This document shows positions 52,010 to 61,154 of a DNA stretch of 64,000 nucleotides, in pieces. A program made the translations under genes and the position numbers. Each line of letters begins with the position of its first letter. The stretch's first letter is position 1. The notes beneath the pieces were generated by a model. That model was not told the DNA's origin and did no database searches. It was given only the letters and a program-made list of their open reading frames with translations. The stretch is from Secundilactobacillus kimchicus JCM 15530. Lineage in GTDB: Bacteria; Bacillota; Bacilli; Lactobacillales; Lactobacillaceae. The stretch is taken from NCBI RefSeq assembly GCF_001433995.1, contig NZ_AZCX01000009.1, positions 36,535 to 100,534 on the forward strand, in the 5' to 3' direction.

Positions 52010-52747
52010 ATGACAGCTCCAAAATTCAACGTAAAAATCTTCTCTGACGGTGCCGATTTAGCCGACATGGAAGCCATTAATCAAAACGACTTCGTCACCG
52101 GATTCACGACGAATCCGAGTTTATTAAAGAAAGCCGGCGTCACCGACTACCTCGCCTTTGCCAAAACGGTTGTTGCGAAATTCCCTGACGAACCCATTTC
52201 GTTTGAAGTTTTCTCCAACGACTTCGACACAATGCTTGAGGAAGCTAAACTCCTTGCCCAGCTGGGGGATAACGTCTACGTCAAAGTCCCGATTCGGACA
52301 ACTGACGGCCAGTCAACCGCACCGTTACTCCACAGCCTGACCGAGGCTGGGATCTCAGTAAATGTGACCGCCATCGCGACGAGCGATCAGGTCAAAGAAA
52401 GCCTGGAAGCCGTCGTTGCCGGAGTCCCTGTCATCATTTCCATCTTTGTGGGACGGGTTGCCGATACCGGGGTTGACCCAATGCCATTTGTTCACGACAG
52501 TATTGCGTTGACGAAACAGTATCCAGACGCTGAACTTCTGTGGGCTAGCACCCGCGAAATCTATAACATCATCCAGGCTGATGCATTAGGCGTTGACATC
52601 ATCACCGTTCCGCCTTCGATCATTGCCAAGTTGGTCACGAAATTTGGCCAATCTGGCGACGACGTGACAATGGCCACCGTGAAGGGATTTGAAAGTGACA
52701 TCCAGGCAACTGGTTTGAGTATTCTCGATACTTCCTCCCAATCTTAA
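52010..52747 (+). CDS. Transaldolase, short TalC/FSA-like type
   Basis: 245-aa class I aldolase of the small transaldolase subfamily: NVKIFSDGADLADM, TTNPSLLKKAG, EVFSNDF, the Schiff-base Lys in NVYVKVPI and ISIFVGRVADTG. It transfers dihydroxyacetone units, or acts as fructose-6-phosphate aldolase. The start codon follows the tkt stop without gap, with GGAAAGGTG upstream, so the two are translationally linked. Confidence 0.88.
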   Translation: MTAPKFNVKIFSDGADLADMEAINQNDFVTGFTTNPSLLKKAGVTDYLAFAKTVVAKFPDEPISFEVFSNDFDTMLEEAKLLAQLGDNVYVKVPIRTTDGQSTAPLLHSLTEAGISVNVTAIATSDQVKESLEAVVAGVPVIISIFVGRVADTGVDPMPFVHDSIALTKQYPDAELLWASTREIYNIIQADALGVDIITVPPSIIAKLVTKFGQSGDDVTMATVKGFESDIQATGLSILDTSSQS

Positions 52748-52765
52748 ACGCCCCTTCTAGAAATC

Positions 52766-52803
52766 AAAAAAGGCAAGATTGCTGATTGCAATCTTGCCTT
52801 TTG
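52766..52803 (+). terminator. Terminator of the tkt-transaldolase operon
   Basis: Stem AAAAGGCAAGATTGC and its complement with a TGATT loop, ending in TTTT, 20 nt after the stop. Confidence 0.9.
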
Positions 52804-52829
52804 CATTTCCCACTTATTTTTGGCCAAAA

Positions 52830-52957
52830 GAAAACCCTGCGAATAGATTTCGCAGGGTCCCTCTTAATGGCATCAGCTACTTAGCTGCACGCTCCGCGGC
52901 TGATGCCTTAAGACTATTTCCTGAAGTCAAAAAGCATCACCCCCTTTCATAGATTAC
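52830..52957 (-). ncRNA. Small transcript with switch-like alternative helices
   Basis: An independent minus-strand unit of about 125 nt. The promoter is TTGACA (52990-52985) and TATTCT (52967-52962), 17 bases apart. The ribosome-site segment GGTGATGC (52941-52934) complements GCATCAgCC in the middle segment (52907-52898), and the same middle segment complements GCTGATGCC (52877-52869). The two helices exclude each other. A ten-base terminator stem ACCCTGCGAA/TTCGCAGGGT with TTTTCTTTT follows. I recognise no Rfam family. Confidence 0.6.
52877..52930 (-). CDS. Possible 17-residue peptide in the small transcript
   Basis: A TTG start at 52930 with GGGGGTG at good spacing gives MTSGNSLKASAAERAAK, a basic amphipathic-looking peptide ending in TAG at 52877. 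The ribosome site is part of the switch helix described for the transcript. It might be a leader peptide, a toxin, or not translated. A shorter alternative start (ATG inside GGTGATG) gives only seven residues. Confidence 0.35.
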   Translation of the reverse strand: MTSGNSLKASAAERAAK

Positions 52958-52961
52958 GTGT

Positions 52962-52990
52962 AGAATACGCCCTTCAAAATTAAATGTCAA
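52962..52990 (-). promoter_or_regulatory. Promoter of the small minus-strand transcript
   Basis: TTGACA and TATTCT with a 17-base spacer on the minus strand, a near-consensus promoter with no annotated gene except the small unit. Confidence 0.8.
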
Positions 52991-53078
52991 CAAATAACCC
53001 CTCATCGGATCTCAAGGCCAGTAGCACCCCGGCTCAAATGGTGGTAACATCATAACCATGACTAATGGAGGAAGCAAA

Positions 53079-53981
53079 ATGACAAGGTTTCAACGTTTCG
53101 TTTTAACGGGCTTCGGCCTCATGTTTATCGGCCTGTTTTTGGTGAGTTGCGCGCCTAAACCGCACCATGCCTCACACCGTATTGAAGTCGTCAGCTCACT
53201 TGATTTCTATGGTGAAGTCGCCCAAAGCGTGGTGGGTGACAAGGGGCACGTCACGTCAATTATCAACCGGCCTAGCATTGAACCCCACGAATACGAGCCC
53301 ACGACTAACACTGCGAAAATAGTTAGTGACGCAGACGTCGTGATTTATAACGGACTGGGCTATGACGCTTGGATGCCACGGCTAGCTGCTGACAACCACG
53401 CCACAACCCGGGTCAACGTTGCTCAAGCCATTGCCCACAAACAAGACGGCGCCAACGAACACTTATGGTATAACACGCAAACGATGAGCGATTTAGCTGA
53501 CCATCTTGCACAAGTTTTCAGCCGTGACCAACCTAAAAATAAGGCTTTTTTCCAAGCAAATGCTCGCCGCTACCAACAGAGTCTCCAACCGATTAAACGA
53601 CTGGTGAGTCAATTGAAACGCGGCAGTCATGGTAAACTGGTCAATACCAGCGAGCCCGTTTTCGATTATGCACTGACGGCAATGGGGTACAAAATTAATA
53701 ATAATCATTTTGCCCAAGCCGTGCAAAATGATACGGACCCTTCCCCGAAAGATATCCAGCAAATGGACCACGATATCAAAACCCATAAAATCGCTTTTTT
53801 TGTCTTAAATGCGCAAGAAACCAACGAAATTACGGACGGTATCGTCAAACAGTGCCAGCGTTTTGGCATCCCCGTTTTAAAGGTGACTGAATCCAAGCCG
53901 GTGGGAAAAACCTACCAACAGTGGATGATGTCGCAATATCAGGAATTGGCGAAAATTCAACAAAAAGCCAATACTAACTAA
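53079..53981 (+). CDS. Metal ABC transporter substrate-binding lipoprotein (Zn/Mn)
   Basis: 300-aa cluster 9 binding protein (ZnuA/AdcA/PsaA type). A lipobox FLVSC at about residues 20-24 gives a membrane lipoprotein. Metal ligands are seen in PSIEPHEYEPT and in DGANEHLWYN (His), with NAQETNEI near the C-terminus. The ATG at 53079 follows GGAGGAAGC; the open frame extends 7 codons upstream. No ATPase or permease is adjacent, so it would serve a transporter encoded elsewhere. Confidence 0.87.
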   Translation: MTRFQRFVLTGFGLMFIGLFLVSCAPKPHHASHRIEVVSSLDFYGEVAQSVVGDKGHVTSIINRPSIEPHEYEPTTNTAKIVSDADVVIYNGLGYDAWMPRLAADNHATTRVNVAQAIAHKQDGANEHLWYNTQTMSDLADHLAQVFSRDQPKNKAFFQANARRYQQSLQPIKRLVSQLKRGSHGKLVNTSEPVFDYALTAMGYKINNNHFAQAVQNDTDPSPKDIQQMDHDIKTHKIAFFVLNAQETNEITDGIVKQCQRFGIPVLKVTESKPVGKTYQQWMMSQYQELAKIQQKANTN

Positions 53982-54141
53982 TCAAACCGTACCATAACGG
54001 ATCAAACCCTCTAAACTGTAGCAATTAGGACATGGTTGACGCAATGATCCGACTTAACTCAAATCGAACGTAACCGCTTTCAGTTAATTGCTAACGGTGC
54101 TACGATCACCTCATCAAAATGAAAATTTGGAGGCGATTAGC

Positions 54142-55440
54142 ATGAAATTGCGTTACATTTGGTTATTGGGACTATCTCTATTAGGTGCGGGGAGCACAAC
54201 AACTGCGGTAGCCGCAGCCGATTCAACGACTTTGTTCACCGACGCTTTAAACTTAGCCAATACTGGTCTTGGCAATCTTGCATACACTCAAATTTTTAAA
54301 CAACCGTCAATTCTCAATCCTTTTTTTGCAGAATATAGCCCTGACAAAAACGGCTTCTTTAAGAGCGCTTCAGCTAACTTGTTAGGCCCGGGCTACGAAA
54401 GTGATCGGGTCTTAGCTAAAGAAGAACTACCAGCTATTAACAGCTGGTTACAAACAACCCCTACCCAAAGTTGGACCCAACCATTTACGGAAAATGGTCA
54501 GACATTTCAGGGCCATGCCACCTTTATCCCCGCTGCTCAACCATCAAAATTAACTGTAATCGTAGGCCAAGGTTACCGTACCGGATGGAAAATTCAAACG
54601 GGATTTGCAAAAACATTCTATGATATGGGTTACAACATCCTAGCAATTGACGCTCACGCTCAAAACCAGGCTGGTGGGACGACCATTTCATTTGGGTACA
54701 AAGATAAGTTTGACTGGCCCGGTTGGATTAATAAAATCAACGCATACACAGGCCCTGGCTCTAAGCAAGTTTTGTGGGGCCAGTCCCTTGGAGCGGCTAC
54801 TATTAATCAAGTCGAGGGCCTCCCAAACCTACCTACTTCCGTTAAAGCGGCTATTTCTGATGCCACAATCGGAAATCTGGAAGCACTGTTTAACCACCTC
54901 GCCCAGAATATTCCATTCATTGACCGGGTAACTGCACTGGCTGCAATTAACCACCAACTTGTGATGGACCAAGGCTTTTCACTGTCGGACGTCTCACCGC
55001 AAGACAGCGTCAAAACAAGCACAATGCCCGAATTAGTCATTACAACGCAAGATGATGATTTTATCCCAGCTGCTCAATCACGCGCGGTTTTTGACAACAT
55101 TCCTGTCACAACAAAAAAGCAATTGTGGATTCTGCCCGGGACAGTCGGCGGCCACACAATGGCGCCACTCGCAAATTTGCAGTACACCACGCACATTCAA
55201 AACTTCCTTCGGCAGGTTGATCCCAGCCTCGTACCAACGACGGATAATCAGCTGATTGAGACGCTCAAGACGCAATTGCAAGTTGATAACGAAAGGGTTG
55301 CTCGTGGAAATATTACCCCAGCAGCCCAAGAAAAAGTGGCTGCCGCTACCAAGGCTGCCAATATTTTGTTAACTCAGTCTCAACCTGCAAACGAAAGCCT
55401 CAGACTTGTCATTCGCGCACTTCAGCAAGCTATTAACTAA
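54142..55440 (+). CDS. Secreted alpha/beta hydrolase
   Basis: 432-aa exported protein. A signal peptide (MKLRYIWLLGLSLLGAG, cleavage near AVAA-AD, about residue 27) precedes an alpha/beta hydrolase domain of about 100-370. The nucleophile elbow is LWGQSLGAATI (Ser in GQSLG), the acidic residue candidate is in TTQDDDFIPAAQ and the His in GGHTMAPLA. It may be an esterase or peptidase-like hydrolase; a helical tail follows (about 385-432). The ATG at 54142 has GGAGG nearby. Single gene ended by a terminator. Confidence 0.8.
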   Translation: MKLRYIWLLGLSLLGAGSTTTAVAAADSTTLFTDALNLANTGLGNLAYTQIFKQPSILNPFFAEYSPDKNGFFKSASANLLGPGYESDRVLAKEELPAINSWLQTTPTQSWTQPFTENGQTFQGHATFIPAAQPSKLTVIVGQGYRTGWKIQTGFAKTFYDMGYNILAIDAHAQNQAGGTTISFGYKDKFDWPGWINKINAYTGPGSKQVLWGQSLGAATINQVEGLPNLPTSVKAAISDATIGNLEALFNHLAQNIPFIDRVTALAAINHQLVMDQGFSLSDVSPQDSVKTSTMPELVITTQDDDFIPAAQSRAVFDNIPVTTKKQLWILPGTVGGHTMAPLANLQYTTHIQNFLRQVDPSLVPTTDNQLIETLKTQLQVDNERVARGNITPAAQEKVAAATKAANILLTQSQPANESLRLVIRALQQAIN

Positions 55441-55515
55441 CCTAAGAAAAATTAAATCTAAAAGGTTAACATCACTTCCTTAGCGATTAAAATGGATCAC
55501 CTTATATTTGACAAC

Positions 55516-55554
55516 AAAAGCGGATGACTTGTCCTATTCAAGTCATCCGCTTTT
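55516..55554. terminator. Strong bidirectional terminator
   Basis: A 16-bp perfect stem (AAAAGCGGATGACTTG and its complement) with a TCCTATT loop. It lies between the convergent genes ending at 55440 and 55628. Confidence 0.92.
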
Positions 55555-55627
55555 ATCGTTATTCTCCGGTATCGCGCCTAGTTTTTGCTTGTTCCCATTT
55601 CCCATCAATTATAACGGCTAATCATCA

Positions 55628-56185
55628 TTAAATCGTTGCATCAGCATACGTTGCCCGCGCACCACCAATCAGCTTAGGCCGCGATGCCATAAACGTCACG
55701 TGCGCCTGACCGATTTTTGGCACCGTCGTCTTAATCGGAATCTGAACAAACTTCACATGCATTCCAATCTGAGTATCACCAATGTCCATGCCACCTCTTG
55801 CGACGATGTGCTCCACTTCAACCGGGTCACTAAACTGCTGATAGGCAGCCACTTGTGCTGCCCCACCTGCGTGCAGTTGTGGGATGACTGACACTTCATC
55901 ATAGCCGAAGCGGTCGGCGGTCGTCCGTTCCATCAATAATGCTCGGTTAATGTGCTGGCAACCTTGAACCGCTAATAAAAGGTGATGCTCAGCCAAGATA
56001 GGTACCAACGTCTCAATAATCACCGTTCCTACTTCTGCGTTTGTTGCTTGGCCCATCCATTCACCAACAACTTCGCTGGAACTAGCCCCCAACACAAACA
56101 AGCTGTTTTTGGGTAAGTCCACCTGCTCAAAATAGTCAGTCAAGGCCCTAGTCAGTTGATCCTTAAGTTGTTCTGTCTCCACGAT
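55628..56185 (-). CDS. YwlG/UPF0340 family protein
   Basis: 185-aa protein matching the TIGR01440/YwlG family: FVLGASSSEVVGEWMG, LLLAVQGCQHINRALLMER, and the C-terminal PKLIGGARATYAD. The function is not established; it is cytosolic. The best start is GTG at 56185 with AAAGGGG 7 nt upstream, giving the usual family length; the frame extends to 56266. Confidence 0.85.
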   Translation of the reverse strand: MVETEQLKDQLTRALTDYFEQVDLPKNSLFVLGASSSEVVGEWMGQATNAEVGTVIIETLVPILAEHHLLLAVQGCQHINRALLMERTTADRFGYDEVSVIPQLHAGGAAQVAAYQQFSDPVEVEHIVARGGMDIGDTQIGMHVKFVQIPIKTTVPKIGQAHVTFMASRPKLIGGARATYADATI

Positions 56186-56359
56186 ACGACCCCTTTCTTC
56201 CATCTCTATTACCTGTATCATACCGTCTACCAGGTTGAATGGCAATTTAATTAGATCGGCCTGCACATGCTATCATCAATTCTCCCAAATGGTCCATACT
56301 ATTTTCCTTTATAAAGGTGTAAAATAGTTCGGAATTCTTTTTTCGAAGGGAGCTTTTTC

Positions 56360-58096
56360 ATGCTAAAAATTGCCAAGGGTCGAATCTCATATTTGGCCGT
56401 TATCGGGGCCGTTATCTTCATGACAATTCAAGTCATCGCTAACTTGAACTTGCCAAGTCTGACCTCCGACATCGTTAACAACGGGGTCGCCAAGGGCGAC
56501 ATCAGCTATATCTGGCAAGTCGGGATTAAAATGGTTGGCTTTTCCTTATTAAGCATCGCTGCTGCCATGTGTAACGTTTTTCTAGCTGCCCGAACGTCAC
56601 AAACCCTGGGGAAAAACCTTCGGAGTGACATTTACCGGAAGGTCATTAATTTTTCAAATGACGAATACGATCAAATCGAAACGTCATCTCTCATCACTCG
56701 GACCACAAATGATGTGGTCCAAATTCAAAACGTCGCCATTATTATGCTCCGAATGATGCTAATGGCCCCAATCATGCTTATCGGAGCCGCATTTTTAGCC
56801 TATACAAAAAACCACGAATTAACCCTGGTTTTCGTGGTCTCCCTTCCGCTTCTAGCAATCGTGATTGGCTTGCTACTGAAGTTTGCAGTACCAATGTTTC
56901 AGGCGATGCAAACTAAGACCGATCGAATCAACCGAATCTTCCGCGAAGGTCTGACTGGTGTTCGAGTTATTCGGGCTTTCCGTCAAGATCAATTTGAGCA
57001 AGACCGCTTTGAAGATGCTAATCAGGATTATACCCAAAATGCGATTAACGTTAACCTCTTGATGTCCTTAGCGTTTCCACTAATGACCCTCGTCATGAGT
57101 GGCACCAACGTCGCCATTATCTACTATGGTGCCAAGTTGATTGGCGCTCACAGCATGCAAGTCGGTAACCTCATCGCCTTCATGACCTATGCTGTCCAAA
57201 TTCTTATGAGTTTTATGATGTTGTCTATGGTCTTCATTTTCATTCCTCGGGCCCAGGCTTCCGCTAAACGAATTCAGGCCGTTTTTGACCTCAAGTCCAC
57301 AATGACAATTGCGGCTGATCCCGCCAAAGTCGACCCAGCTGCCAGCAACCATGAACTACTGTTCGACCAGGTCAATTATCGTTATCGGAACGCAGAACTC
57401 CCTGCACTTTCCAACATTACCTTTGCCGCTCACAGTGGCCAAACCGTTGCTATCATTGGCGGGACTGGCTCCGGAAAAACGTCTTTAATCAGCCTCATTC
57501 CACGATTCTACGATGTTGAAAGTGGCACCATTACTTTAGATGGCCAAAATATCAATCAGTTGGGTTTAACAAATTTGCGCGACGCGATTTCGTTTGTCCC
57601 CCAAAAAGCGACGTTATTCACTGGCACGCTGCGCGAAAACATGCAGTACGGAAAAGCGACGGCCACTGATGCCGAAATTTGGCACGCCCTTGAAATTGCC
57701 CGAGCCCGCGAGTTCGTCGAAGAAGACCCCGATGGCTTGGATATGCACGTTGAACAGGGGGGCGGGAACTTCTCTGGTGGTCAACGGCAACGCCTCGCAA
57801 TCGCACGGGCCTTGGTCAAACAAGCGGCCGTTTACGTCTTCGATGATTCCTTTTCGGCCTTAGACTTCAAGACCGATGCCGATTTACGGGCCGAATTGCG
57901 TGCTGACCAACACATTCAGCAATCCATTACCGTCATTGTGGCGCAGCGGATTGCAACGGTTGCCGATGCTGATTTGATCTTAGTCCTAGATAACGGTCGG
58001 CTAGTTGGCCATGGGACTCACGACGAGCTTCGCCAACACAATGCAGTTTATCAAGAAATTATTCATTCTCAATTGAGAGAGGAGGCTGACAAGTAA
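56360..58096 (+). CDS. Heterodimeric ABC exporter, subunit with degenerate Walker B
   Basis: 578-aa ABC half-transporter, first of an LmrCD/BmrCD-like pair. Membrane domain about 15-310; Walker A GGTGSGKTS near 367; signature FSGGQRQRLAIARAL near 471; Walker B VYVFDDSFSALD near 490, where the catalytic Glu is replaced by Asp. This makes it the degenerate-site subunit of a heterodimer. The ATG follows GGGAGC. Its stop overlaps the start of the second subunit by one base (TAATG). Confidence 0.88.
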   Translation: MLKIAKGRISYLAVIGAVIFMTIQVIANLNLPSLTSDIVNNGVAKGDISYIWQVGIKMVGFSLLSIAAAMCNVFLAARTSQTLGKNLRSDIYRKVINFSNDEYDQIETSSLITRTTNDVVQIQNVAIIMLRMMLMAPIMLIGAAFLAYTKNHELTLVFVVSLPLLAIVIGLLLKFAVPMFQAMQTKTDRINRIFREGLTGVRVIRAFRQDQFEQDRFEDANQDYTQNAINVNLLMSLAFPLMTLVMSGTNVAIIYYGAKLIGAHSMQVGNLIAFMTYAVQILMSFMMLSMVFIFIPRAQASAKRIQAVFDLKSTMTIAADPAKVDPAASNHELLFDQVNYRYRNAELPALSNITFAAHSGQTVAIIGGTGSGKTSLISLIPRFYDVESGTITLDGQNINQLGLTNLRDAISFVPQKATLFTGTLRENMQYGKATATDAEIWHALEIARAREFVEEDPDGLDMHVEQGGGNFSGGQRQRLAIARALVKQAAVYVFDDSFSALDFKTDADLRAELRADQHIQQSITVIVAQRIATVADADLILVLDNGRLVGHGTHDELRQHNAVYQEIIHSQLREEADK

Positions 58097-59973
58097 TGGC
58101 TGAAAAAAATCAGACCCCACAACGTGGCGGCCACGGACCCGGACGCGGCTTTCAAGGTGTTGTTGAAAAACCCAAGAACTTCTGGAAAACAACCAAACGG
58201 CTACTAAACTACATGTCTGACCGCATCGTCGGTCTTACTTTTGTTTTCATTTTTGCCATTGTCAGTGTCGTCTTCCAAATTCGAACGCCTAAGATTTTGG
58301 GCGAGGCCACGACGGAAATTTTCAAAGGCGTCATGAAGGGAACCGCCCAGCAGAAGGCCGGCTTTAGCGTGCCAGAGCTTCCCATTAACTATCAAAAAAT
58401 TGTGCAGATCATTCTGGTTGTCGGCGTCATGTATCTCACCAGTGCCGTTTTCAGCTACCTGCAACAATTCATCATGACGAAGATCTCGCAACGAACCGTT
58501 TATAAACTTCGGCGCGAAATGAAACACAAAATGCGCGTCGTTCCGATTCGGTACTACGATACGCACAGCAATGGCGATATCATGTCGCGAGCAGTTAACG
58601 ATATGGATAACATTGCAAATACGATGCAACAAAACTTAACTCAAGTTGTCACCAGTACCGTGACATTCATCGGGACACTATGGATGATGCTGACAATCAG
58701 TTGGCAGTTGACCCTTATCGCGCTTGTCACCATCCCGCTAAGCCTTGTCGTAGTCGGCGTCGTCGCCCCACGATCCCAACGCTATTTTGCAGCTCAACAA
58801 AAGAGCCTTGGCCTTCTAAACGACCAAGTCGAGGAAAACTACGCGGGTCAACTCGTCCTGAAGAGTTTTAACAAAGAACAAGCCACTGTCGAGGCCTTTG
58901 AGGAACAAAACACCAAGTACTATCAAGCCGCATGGAAAGCCCAGTTTATTTCTGGAATTATCATGCCCCTCATGATGTTTCTCAATAACATTGGCTACGT
59001 TTTCGTAGCGATTATTGGCGGGATTCAGGTCTCACAAGGAAGTGTCACCCTTGGTAACGTGCAGGCTTTTTTACAATACACTAACCAGTTCTCACAACCC
59101 ATTTCCCAACTCGCTAATCTGATGAACACCATTCAATCCACGGTGGCCAGTGCCGAACGGGTCTTCAATGTCATTGATGAAGAGGAAATGAAGAACACTA
59201 AGGAAAACCGGCCCGTTGAAACTGACACGGACAATCTTATCGAGCTTTCCCACGTTCAGTTTGGCTACGATGATCAAGATCTGTTAATGACCGATTACAA
59301 CCTTCAGGTCAAGGCTGGCCAACAGGTCGCCATCGTTGGTCCGACCGGTGCTGGAAAGACCACTATTATTAACCTCCTTGAACGCTTCTACGATATTAAG
59401 GGTGGTGCGATTCGCCTGAACGGTGTCGACACCCGCGATATTGACCGTGAGGCCCTGCGCAGTCATTTTGCGATGGTCCTCCAAGATACCTGGCTGTTCA
59501 CTGGAACCATCTACGATAACATCAAATACGGTCGTGAAGATGCGACTCACGATGCCATTATCGAAGCGGCAAAAGCAGCTCACGTCGACGAATTCGTCCG
59601 CAAATTACCGGATGGCTACGACACCATTCTTAACGAATCTGCTTCCAACATTTCACAAGGCCAACGACAACTTATCACCATTGCCCGAGCCTTTGTCGCC
59701 GACCCAGAGATTCTCATTTTGGACGAGGCCACCAGCTCTGTGGATACGCGAACCGAAGTTCAGATTCAACATGCCATGAGTCAGCTATTAAAAGACCGAA
59801 CCAGTTTCGTTGTTGCTCACCGGTTATCCACTATCCAAAACGCAGACAACATCATTGTGATGAACCACGGTTCAGTTGTTGAAACTGGCACACACAACGA
59901 GTTGCTGGCTCAAAATGGATTCTACGCCACCCTCTACAACAGTCAGTTCTCTGACAACGTTGATTTTGGTTAG
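58096..59973 (+). CDS. Heterodimeric ABC exporter, catalytic subunit
   Basis: 625-aa partner of the preceding gene. It has an N-terminal hydrophilic extension (RGGHGPGRGFQG), a membrane domain of about 35-350, Walker A GPTGAGKTT near 415, the modified signature ISQGQRQL near 519 and Walker B ILILDEATSSVD near 539 with catalytic Glu. The asymmetry (canonical Glu here, canonical SGGQ in the partner) is what heterodimeric multidrug exporters show. Probably exports drugs or lipids. Followed 12 nt later by a lipoprotein gene. Confidence 0.88.
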   Translation: MAEKNQTPQRGGHGPGRGFQGVVEKPKNFWKTTKRLLNYMSDRIVGLTFVFIFAIVSVVFQIRTPKILGEATTEIFKGVMKGTAQQKAGFSVPELPINYQKIVQIILVVGVMYLTSAVFSYLQQFIMTKISQRTVYKLRREMKHKMRVVPIRYYDTHSNGDIMSRAVNDMDNIANTMQQNLTQVVTSTVTFIGTLWMMLTISWQLTLIALVTIPLSLVVVGVVAPRSQRYFAAQQKSLGLLNDQVEENYAGQLVLKSFNKEQATVEAFEEQNTKYYQAAWKAQFISGIIMPLMMFLNNIGYVFVAIIGGIQVSQGSVTLGNVQAFLQYTNQFSQPISQLANLMNTIQSTVASAERVFNVIDEEEMKNTKENRPVETDTDNLIELSHVQFGYDDQDLLMTDYNLQVKAGQQVAIVGPTGAGKTTIINLLERFYDIKGGAIRLNGVDTRDIDREALRSHFAMVLQDTWLFTGTIYDNIKYGREDATHDAIIEAAKAAHVDEFVRKLPDGYDTILNESASNISQGQRQLITIARAFVADPEILILDEATSSVDTRTEVQIQHAMSQLLKDRTSFVVAHRLSTIQNADNIIVMNHGSVVETGTHNELLAQNGFYATLYNSQFSDNVDFG

Positions 59974-59985
59974 GAGGCCGAACAA

Positions 59986-60939
59986 TTGAAAAAACGACTA
60001 CGCTTCATTTTACCCATGCTCGTGCTCTGCCTACTGCTTGCCAGCTGTGGTCGACCAACGTTAAGCGTCAGTCATCATCAGGTGACGCCGGATGGGCTGG
60101 CCGCCGTAATTAACGGTAAAAGTCGACAATCTCACATCGCCTATCGCATCAATAACGGTACGACCCATCAACAAAAAACGGTTAATGGTCAGTTTTCCAT
60201 CACAATTCCAAGTGCAACAACCGCTCAGCGGGTGACGCTCAAGGCTGGCGGACATCAAACAACTGTGACCGTTACCCGGCAAACACCGCTCGTGACATAT
60301 CAAGCGTTGCGGGAGACTTATAACCAAGGTTTAGCGGTCTCAGCACTGTCGTCGAAAGATCAACGAGTTGCCGAAGGCCTCGCACTACAATCCGCCAGCG
60401 TTCAAAGCCGGCTCAGTCAGGCACAAGCTGCTATAAAAAAGGCGCAAAAGCGCGTCAAAGCTGGCGACACCGTCGCTCGGGCCACTTTAAACCGCCAGTT
60501 AAAAGAAGCGGCATCGCTGAAGCGAAGTGTGGCCATTCTAGGTCAAACAAAAGCGAGCCTTGCACCAGCTATGGCAAAAGCGACAGCCGCTACTAAGGAC
60601 GATCAGTTGCCGGCCCAACCAACCAGCGGTCTGCATAATTTGGTCACAACCAACAAGACGACCATCCGGGCAGCGCTTGATGGTGACCAGGTGACTGGCC
60701 TCGCTTTGATGGTCCCAACCTCGCAGCTGAAGGGTCAAAAGGCCCGCCACTTTGTCACCACCTTCTCTTTGGTGGCCCAAAGCGTGGGCGCCAATGCCAA
60801 AAACGTCCTCAAACAGTTCCAAAAACAAGCAAATGGGAAGAATACCAGTCAAACCACGACCCCGAAGTTACATTCAAATGGGATTACGTTTAGCTTGGGC
60901 TATTCAACCTCAACATTGTACGTGTATATCACGAAGTAA
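59986..60939 (+). CDS. Lipoprotein of unknown function, linked to the ABC exporter
   Basis: 317-aa lipoprotein with lipobox LLASCG at about residue 22. The mature part is Lys/Gln/Ala-rich with a helical coiled region of about 120-200 (AQAAIKKAQKRVKAG), preceded by a beta-sandwich-like segment (RINNGTTHQQKTVNG). I do not recognise the family. The start is TTG at 59986 with AGGAGG 8 nt upstream. It is the third gene of the exporter operon, so an exporter accessory or surface function is plausible. Confidence 0.65.
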   Translation: MKKRLRFILPMLVLCLLLASCGRPTLSVSHHQVTPDGLAAVINGKSRQSHIAYRINNGTTHQQKTVNGQFSITIPSATTAQRVTLKAGGHQTTVTVTRQTPLVTYQALRETYNQGLAVSALSSKDQRVAEGLALQSASVQSRLSQAQAAIKKAQKRVKAGDTVARATLNRQLKEAASLKRSVAILGQTKASLAPAMAKATAATKDDQLPAQPTSGLHNLVTTNKTTIRAALDGDQVTGLALMVPTSQLKGQKARHFVTTFSLVAQSVGANAKNVLKQFQKQANGKNTSQTTTPKLHSNGITFSLGYSTSTLYVYITK

Positions 60940-60947
60940 CTCACTTA

Positions 60948-60983
60948 AAAAGAACCGACACCTGATTTGGGTGTCGGTTCTTT
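60948..60983 (+). terminator. Terminator of the heterodimeric exporter operon
   Basis: A 14-bp perfect stem AAAGAACCGACACC and its complement with a TGATTT loop, just after the stop at 60939. Confidence 0.9.
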
Positions 60984-61154
60984 AGCTTATTTAACTACAT
61001 CAAATTTTTTAATAATTTCGGTTCTTTAAACGACAAGCACCTCTCACGCTTAAGTTGTCAAAGCCTTATTCCTTAGGCTTTGCAACCAAGAAGTGCTTCA
61101 CAAAACTTCACTTTTTAGCAATAATAACTGAGTAAAACGAGAGGAGCGGTTACA

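Noticed and set aside
52730..53060. Fst-type toxin/antitoxin locus at the small transcript
   Set aside because: The possible peptide is 17 residues without the hydrophobic membrane segment that such toxins have, and no convergent antitoxin RNA is evident.
61057..61082. CAAAGCCT/AGGCTTTG hairpin before the XRE gene as a riboswitch or terminator
   Set aside because: It has a short stem, no T run and no aptamer-like conserved blocks; it could be an incidental inverted repeat.
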